The notes under the pieces were generated by a model. The model searched no databases and was not told the DNA's origin. It saw nothing but the letters and a program-made list of their open reading frames with translations. Below, piece by piece: positions 60,397 to 64,000 of a stretch of DNA of 64,000 nucleotides (within the stretch, counting starts at the first letter, position 1; each line of letters opens with the position of its first letter). The stretch spans positions 76,414,004 to 76,478,003 of the forward strand of contig CM035807.1 in the NCBI GenBank assembly GCA_020466095.1. The letters run 5' to 3'. The position numbers were made by a program, and so were the translations under genes. This DNA comes from Chlorops oryzae (taxonomy: Eukaryota; Arthropoda; Insecta; Diptera; Chloropidae).

Positions 60397-60931
60397 CATG
60401 GCGTGTCTAGAGAAATACTGCTTTGATAGTGCTTATATTTTCCACAGTGGTATATTGAACAATATAAGACATTAACCCAAAAATTTTTGGGGGGGGCTAG
60501 AGGAAGTTTAGAGAGTTATGGACCAAAAACCAAAAAAATCCGAAAATTTCATAACGTCCGATTTTGATGAAAATTTATATATAGAATATGTGAAAAATTC
60601 TAAGAATTTTAGCAAAACAATTTTTTTCAAAAAACTGGTCCTTTCTGGACCAGTTTGGAACTAGACCCTAACTAGACTAGTTTGTAATCGGTTTCTTGAA
60701 AAAATTTTGACGCCAAAATCCTTAGCATTTTTCGCTTATTCTATATATAAAATTTTCATCCAAATCGGACGCCATAAATTTTTCGGATTTTTTTGGTTTT
60801 TGGTCCATAACTCTCTAAACTTCCTCTAGCCCCCCCCAAAAATTTTTGGGTTAATGTCTTATAATTGTTCAATATACCACTGTGGAAAATATAAGCACTT
60901 TCAAAGCAGTATTTCTCTAGACACGCCACTG
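60397..60931. mobile_element. hAT-like foldback element
   Basis: Arms of about 230 bp are almost perfect inverted repeats: CAGTGGCGTGTCTAGAG tip (left copy lacks one G), then AAATACTGCTT, TTTCCACAGTGG and GGGGGGGCTAGAGG. GTAATACC is duplicated exactly outside (60389-60396, 60932-60939), the 8-bp target of hAT elements. A centre of about 100 bp (TCTGGACCAGTTTGG onward) forms the loop. No transposase. The near-identity of the arms suggests youth. Confidence 0.9.
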
Positions 60932-60939
60932 GTAATACC

Positions 60940-61639
60940 TCTAATTTTGTTTTAATTGCTTTACTTTAATAAATTGAAGTCACATTGAAATCAGGCTTTT
61001 ATGTTGAGGAACAAAGTTAATGGTTCCGGCTTGCTTTTGAAAACAATATTGATTGATTGATCTATTGAAGTGGTGCCTAAAAATGGACTAATCTTTAATT
61101 TAGTGAAATCATAAATAATATACAAATCTAAATCGATTTAGAAATGTAGATCTGTCTGTTCTTTCGTCCATTTATGTATGTTCGGGTCTCATCCGATTCG
61201 GCAATCTAATTCGTAGGGGAGCTGGGTATATCAAAGTTAGGTTTGACCAATTTAACTTTCTTACATGCTTTTATATGAAGATAGGTACATATTTCGGCAG
61301 AATTTGTCGACCCGTCGTGTAACTGTCTTTCCAATAAATAATTGAATTTTCCAAGCTTCATTAAAACGTTCGTAATAAAACAAAATATTGAAGGAACGAC
61401 AAAAAAACAAAGACGAGGAAAAGTCACTTCCGCCTATCATAAATAAACAAATGAAAAGACAAATGATGTAATGAATCGATGCTTTGATAAAAAATTGGAA
61501 TGGTCGAGTCATCAAATGTGGATGCACTTTGCCCGAACTCGATTCGATCGATGGCTGCGGCACGTGGCCGCAATCAAACAGCTGCAATCAAAATCGCGAA
61601 TGCAAATGTTCAGCAAAGTTTCATTTCGAATTCATTTTA
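60940..61639. other. No gene seen
   Basis: AT-rich. A patch of opposing open frames at 61.47-61.75 kb overlaps family A. Confidence 0.4.
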
Positions 61640-61995
61640 TACTCGACAAACTCTGTGTCGAGGATATATTGCGTTTGTGCGGACCTGTGTATCTTCCAGA
61701 ACCATTCGAAATGAACCATTTTTGCGTTTGTCTGAAGCTCTGTTTTTAAATCGAAAGAGTTGATTTGGTATGCGTGTTGACAGGGACATGGATAACATAA
61801 TGTTTGAGAATGGGCTGGACCGGTTCATTTTGAAGGGTACCTACCAGCAATACTAGGGTCTGTCTGAACAAACTTCAAAAATTTTAAAAAGTGGGCGGGA
61901 GAAAAGGGCGGTGTTTGCAGAGCAATTGAACAGAAGTCGGCATATGGGGCTTCTTTAGAGTCTTGAAAATCTTCCGAATAGTTTGTCGCAATGGT
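61640..61995 (-). repeat. Dispersed repeat family A, copy 6
   Basis: GTCGAGGATATATTGCGTTT, then TTGGTATGCGTGTTGACAGG, then GGGTACCTACCAGCAATACT and AAAAGTGGGCGGG follow the order of copy 1. Open frames here are repeat by-products. Confidence 0.55.
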
Positions 61996-62254
61996 CGAGC
62001 TTTATTCAAACATTTATAGCTCACCGTTTATTTTTGTCGGTTATCGTATCACCATTCGATTCGCCTGACTATAACAGCCTTACCAGTTTTAAGTTTTTCG
62101 GGTTTCTGAGGGTGGATGCAAATGAAAATAGCACGAGTCATTCGGGCGTGTTTCTGTTTCTGGGTTTTTGGCGCACATATTTATCGTTATTGCGGGCATG
62201 TGCATGCTGTATGTACATAAGTATGTGTGTACACACACACACAATGAACAAATG

Positions 62255-62258
<4 letters not shown>
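61996..62258. other. No gene seen; flank of LINE
   Basis: Contains a short ACACAC run (62.23 kb). No feature recognised up to the LINE poly(A). Confidence 0.4.
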
Positions 62259-62289
<31 letters not shown>

Positions 62290-62530
62290 AGTATTCTTAT
62301 TTATTGTATCACTCCTTGGATAAAAGAGTCTAACAATAAGTTTTACAATCTTAATTCTATTTTACATAATTACGTATCATTAAGCATATTTGGATCATAC
62401 ACTTATAATACGTAATATAATTTGTTCGCTGGCCTCGGTTAGGAAAAGCTGGGCATAAATCTGCTGAAGGTTGAGCCAATTATGCATTTATCGATTGTTA
62501 TTAAATGAGGAAAACGTATGAAATGGCGGA

Positions 62531-62768
62531 ATGCGTAAGGAATACGCCACGATCTTAACGGATAATACGCAGTGGATTAGCTAGGATAAGCTTCTGCGAT
62601 GGTGTGCGTAAGGAATACGCTTGAGTGAGAAAAAGTATGGATGAATGGAATGCGTAAGGAATACGCCACGATCTTAACGAGTAATACGCGGCAGATTAGC
62701 TAGGATAAGCTCCGGCGATGGCGTGCGTAAGGAATACGCATGAGCAGAGGAAAACGCGATATATATTA
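62531..62768. repeat. Two 119-bp tandem units in LINE 3' UTR
   Basis: ATGCGTAAGGAATACGCC and GATCTTAACG through TTAGCTAGGATAAGCT repeat with an offset of 119 bases. Within them the 15-mer GCGTAAGGAATACGC, a 5-bp-stem hairpin, occurs four times (62533, 62606, 62652, 62725). Confidence 0.85.
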
Positions 62769-62847
62769 GATAGAAAAAGCACCGATGCTTTTTGTGCAAG
62801 GACTGCACTTTTAATTCACACGTGCTGAATTGTCGGCTGGAGCCCTT

Positions 62848-64000
62848 TCACACTGCTGGTCGATCTTTTCTTTTTAATCTCGAAACTGTGGTCGTATTTG
62901 CGAGTCTTACTGCAAGAGGATTCACGTGACTTTGCAATTTTTGGAAATATTTCTGTTTATTTTTGGTGAACTCTGATTTAACCATTTCTATGTTGAGCTC
63001 TCTATGAATATTTTCATTTGTAATAAACCAAGGCGCTCCTAAGATGGACCTTAGTATTTTAGATTGTGCTCTTTGCAGGATATCGTAGGTCCAAATTGGT
63101 TTTATGATCTGATTGTATAAAAGAATTTTGTATTCCAGTTTGAGGGGAGAGCGAAGTTTATGAGCCAGTGCAGGCTGTTAGCCTTCAGTTTAATTTGAGT
63201 TCTTTTGGTCTCAATGTGCTTTCGCCAAGTCAATCTTTTATCTAGGTGAATGCCAAGGTATGTTACCTCCTCCTTTTGGGGAATTCGGATATTGTTCAGA
63301 AATAGGTCTGGACAGACTTTTCGGTTGAGCGTAAATGTGACATGATGGCATTTTAACTCATTTATTTTAATACGCCACAAAGCCAGCCAGTTTTGAATTT
63401 TATTAAGATGAGTTTGAAGCTTGGAAGCTGATATTACTACATTTTTATGTCTACTTAAGATAGCTGTGTCATCAGCAAACGTTGATATTACGACCTGATT
63501 GTCGATAGGAATATCTGCAGTAAATATGAGATAAAGGAAAGGCCCGGCTACACTACCTTGCGGTACTCCTGCGTTTATTTCAAAATCTTTGGTTGTAAAC
63601 GAATTTTGTTTTACTTGGAACTTTCTATTATCAAGGTAAGATTCGAAGACATCGTGAACATTTTGAGGAAGTAAGCGTCTAATTTTGTATTTAAGCCCGT
63701 CATGCCATACTTTGTCGAAAGCTTGTTGGACGTCTAAGAAAACAGCTGAGCAGTATTCGCGATGTTCGTATGCATTTCTTATTTCATTAGTAATAACGAT
63801 TAACTTGTTCGATAGTACTGTGTTTTTTTCTAAACCCAAACTGATGTGGGGGAATAATACTTTGCTCTTGGAGAAATGGTGTTAATTTGGATATCAGTAA
63901 TTTTTCAAATAATTTAGAGAGACAAGGGAGAAGGCTAATAGGTCGATAAGATGAAACCTGAGTAGGATCTTTTCCTGGCTTACGCACCATTTTTATAACC
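62848..64000 (-). pseudogene. LINE reverse transcriptase, frameshifted
   Basis: Encodes the ORF2 reverse transcriptase that copies LINE RNA at the nicked target. Three frames are needed. The first (window edge to about 63800) reads MVRKPGKDPTQ, SSYRPISLLP, LSKLFEKLL and HQFGFRKKHST, the fingers and palm entry. A shift near 63795-63805 leads to the main block (63839-63102) with CSAVFLDVQQAFDKVWH, AGVPQGSVAGPFLY, the catalytic TFADDTAIL, and ECHHVTF-type and YLGIHLDKRLTW blocks (the first written LKCHHVTF). A second shift near 63120 leads to LLYNQIIKPIWTYD, then ILQRAQSKILRSILGAPW and a stop at 62848. The usual dozen or so residues between WTY and the QRAQSK block seem to be missing. The catalytic FADD is intact but the gene is dead. 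The jockey clade is recognised from these motifs. The 5' part, including the endonuclease, is outside the window. Confidence 0.92.

Larger units (their letters stand above)
62259..64000 (-). mobile_element. Jockey-clade LINE, 3' part
   Basis: Read on the minus strand: degenerate reverse-transcriptase coding (64000 to 62848), about 560 bp of 3' UTR, then a 27-base poly(A) (T run at 62259-62285). This is the usual 3' end of a target-primed non-LTR retrotransposon. The element continues past the window's right edge. The 3' UTR contains a 119-bp tandem duplication (see separate entry). Confidence 0.9.

Noticed and set aside
62531..62768. Regularly spaced 15-mers suggesting a CRISPR-like array.
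   Set aside because: Only four copies in two tandem units within a LINE 3' UTR, in a eukaryotic context; the intervals are themselves repeated rather than unique spacers.

Overview
The window looks like intergenic or large-intron DNA from a higher dipteran fly. It is AT-rich, has almost no long open frames, is crowded with small transposons, and carries insect-type U6 snRNA genes with a PSEA plus TATA promoter. The repeat style (short pogo/Tigger, hAT and palindromic MITEs, and a dispersed repeat with GTCCGTCTGTC runs) fits a tephritid fruit fly, but that is an inference from general character and was not tested by any search.

Host genes. The only secure ones are two identical 107-nt U6 snRNA genes in tandem at 52.3 and 53.3 kb. 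Each has a PSEA, a TATA box and a T7 terminator. A decayed third U6 unit lies between them, and a pogo-like MITE has landed in the spacer. Two weaker signals of protein-coding genes are on the minus strand: a short first coding exon (MAPKSRKKKAH, then a GT donor) at 33.6 kb behind a 5'-UTR-like, CAG-repeat-bearing region, and an 81-bp phase-1/phase-1 exon at 44.6 kb. If real, they imply minus-strand genes with long introns.

Mobile elements make up most of what can be named. A nearly intact mariner (22.3-23.6 kb, DD34D transposase, 28-bp identical inverted ends) has one frameshift near the N-terminus. It sits inside a dispersed repeat that also holds a Tigger-like MITE. A degenerate LINE fragment (27.4-28.9 kb) is split by a CACTA-like foldback element, whose removal together with one TTA copy restores the reverse-transcriptase reading. 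A jockey-clade LINE runs off the right edge (62.3-64.0 kb, minus strand), broken by frameshifts. A tRNA(Lys)-like SINE with 9-bp target duplications is at 36.7 kb, with a truncated relative at 59.8 kb. About twenty MITE/foldback elements with recognisable inverted ends cover hAT-like (8-bp duplications), pogo-like (TA, CAGT ends), piggyBac-like (TTAA), Harbinger-like (TAA) and unassigned types.

Layout. 0-8 kb: dispersed repeats and plain AT-rich DNA. 8-15 kb: a dense MITE cluster. 15-22 kb: sparse, with one CACTA-like and two hAT-like elements. 22-29 kb: mariner and nested LINE/CACTA. 29-45 kb: mostly plain DNA with the two putative exons, a SINE and several MITEs. 45-52 kb: small palindromic MITEs and dispersed repeats. 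52-54 kb: the U6 array. 54-62 kb: hAT MITEs and a possible regulatory region. 62-64 kb: the LINE. I see no CRISPR array, phage, operon or other unusual multi-gene system. The novelty here is in the nested-element history and the U6 array.
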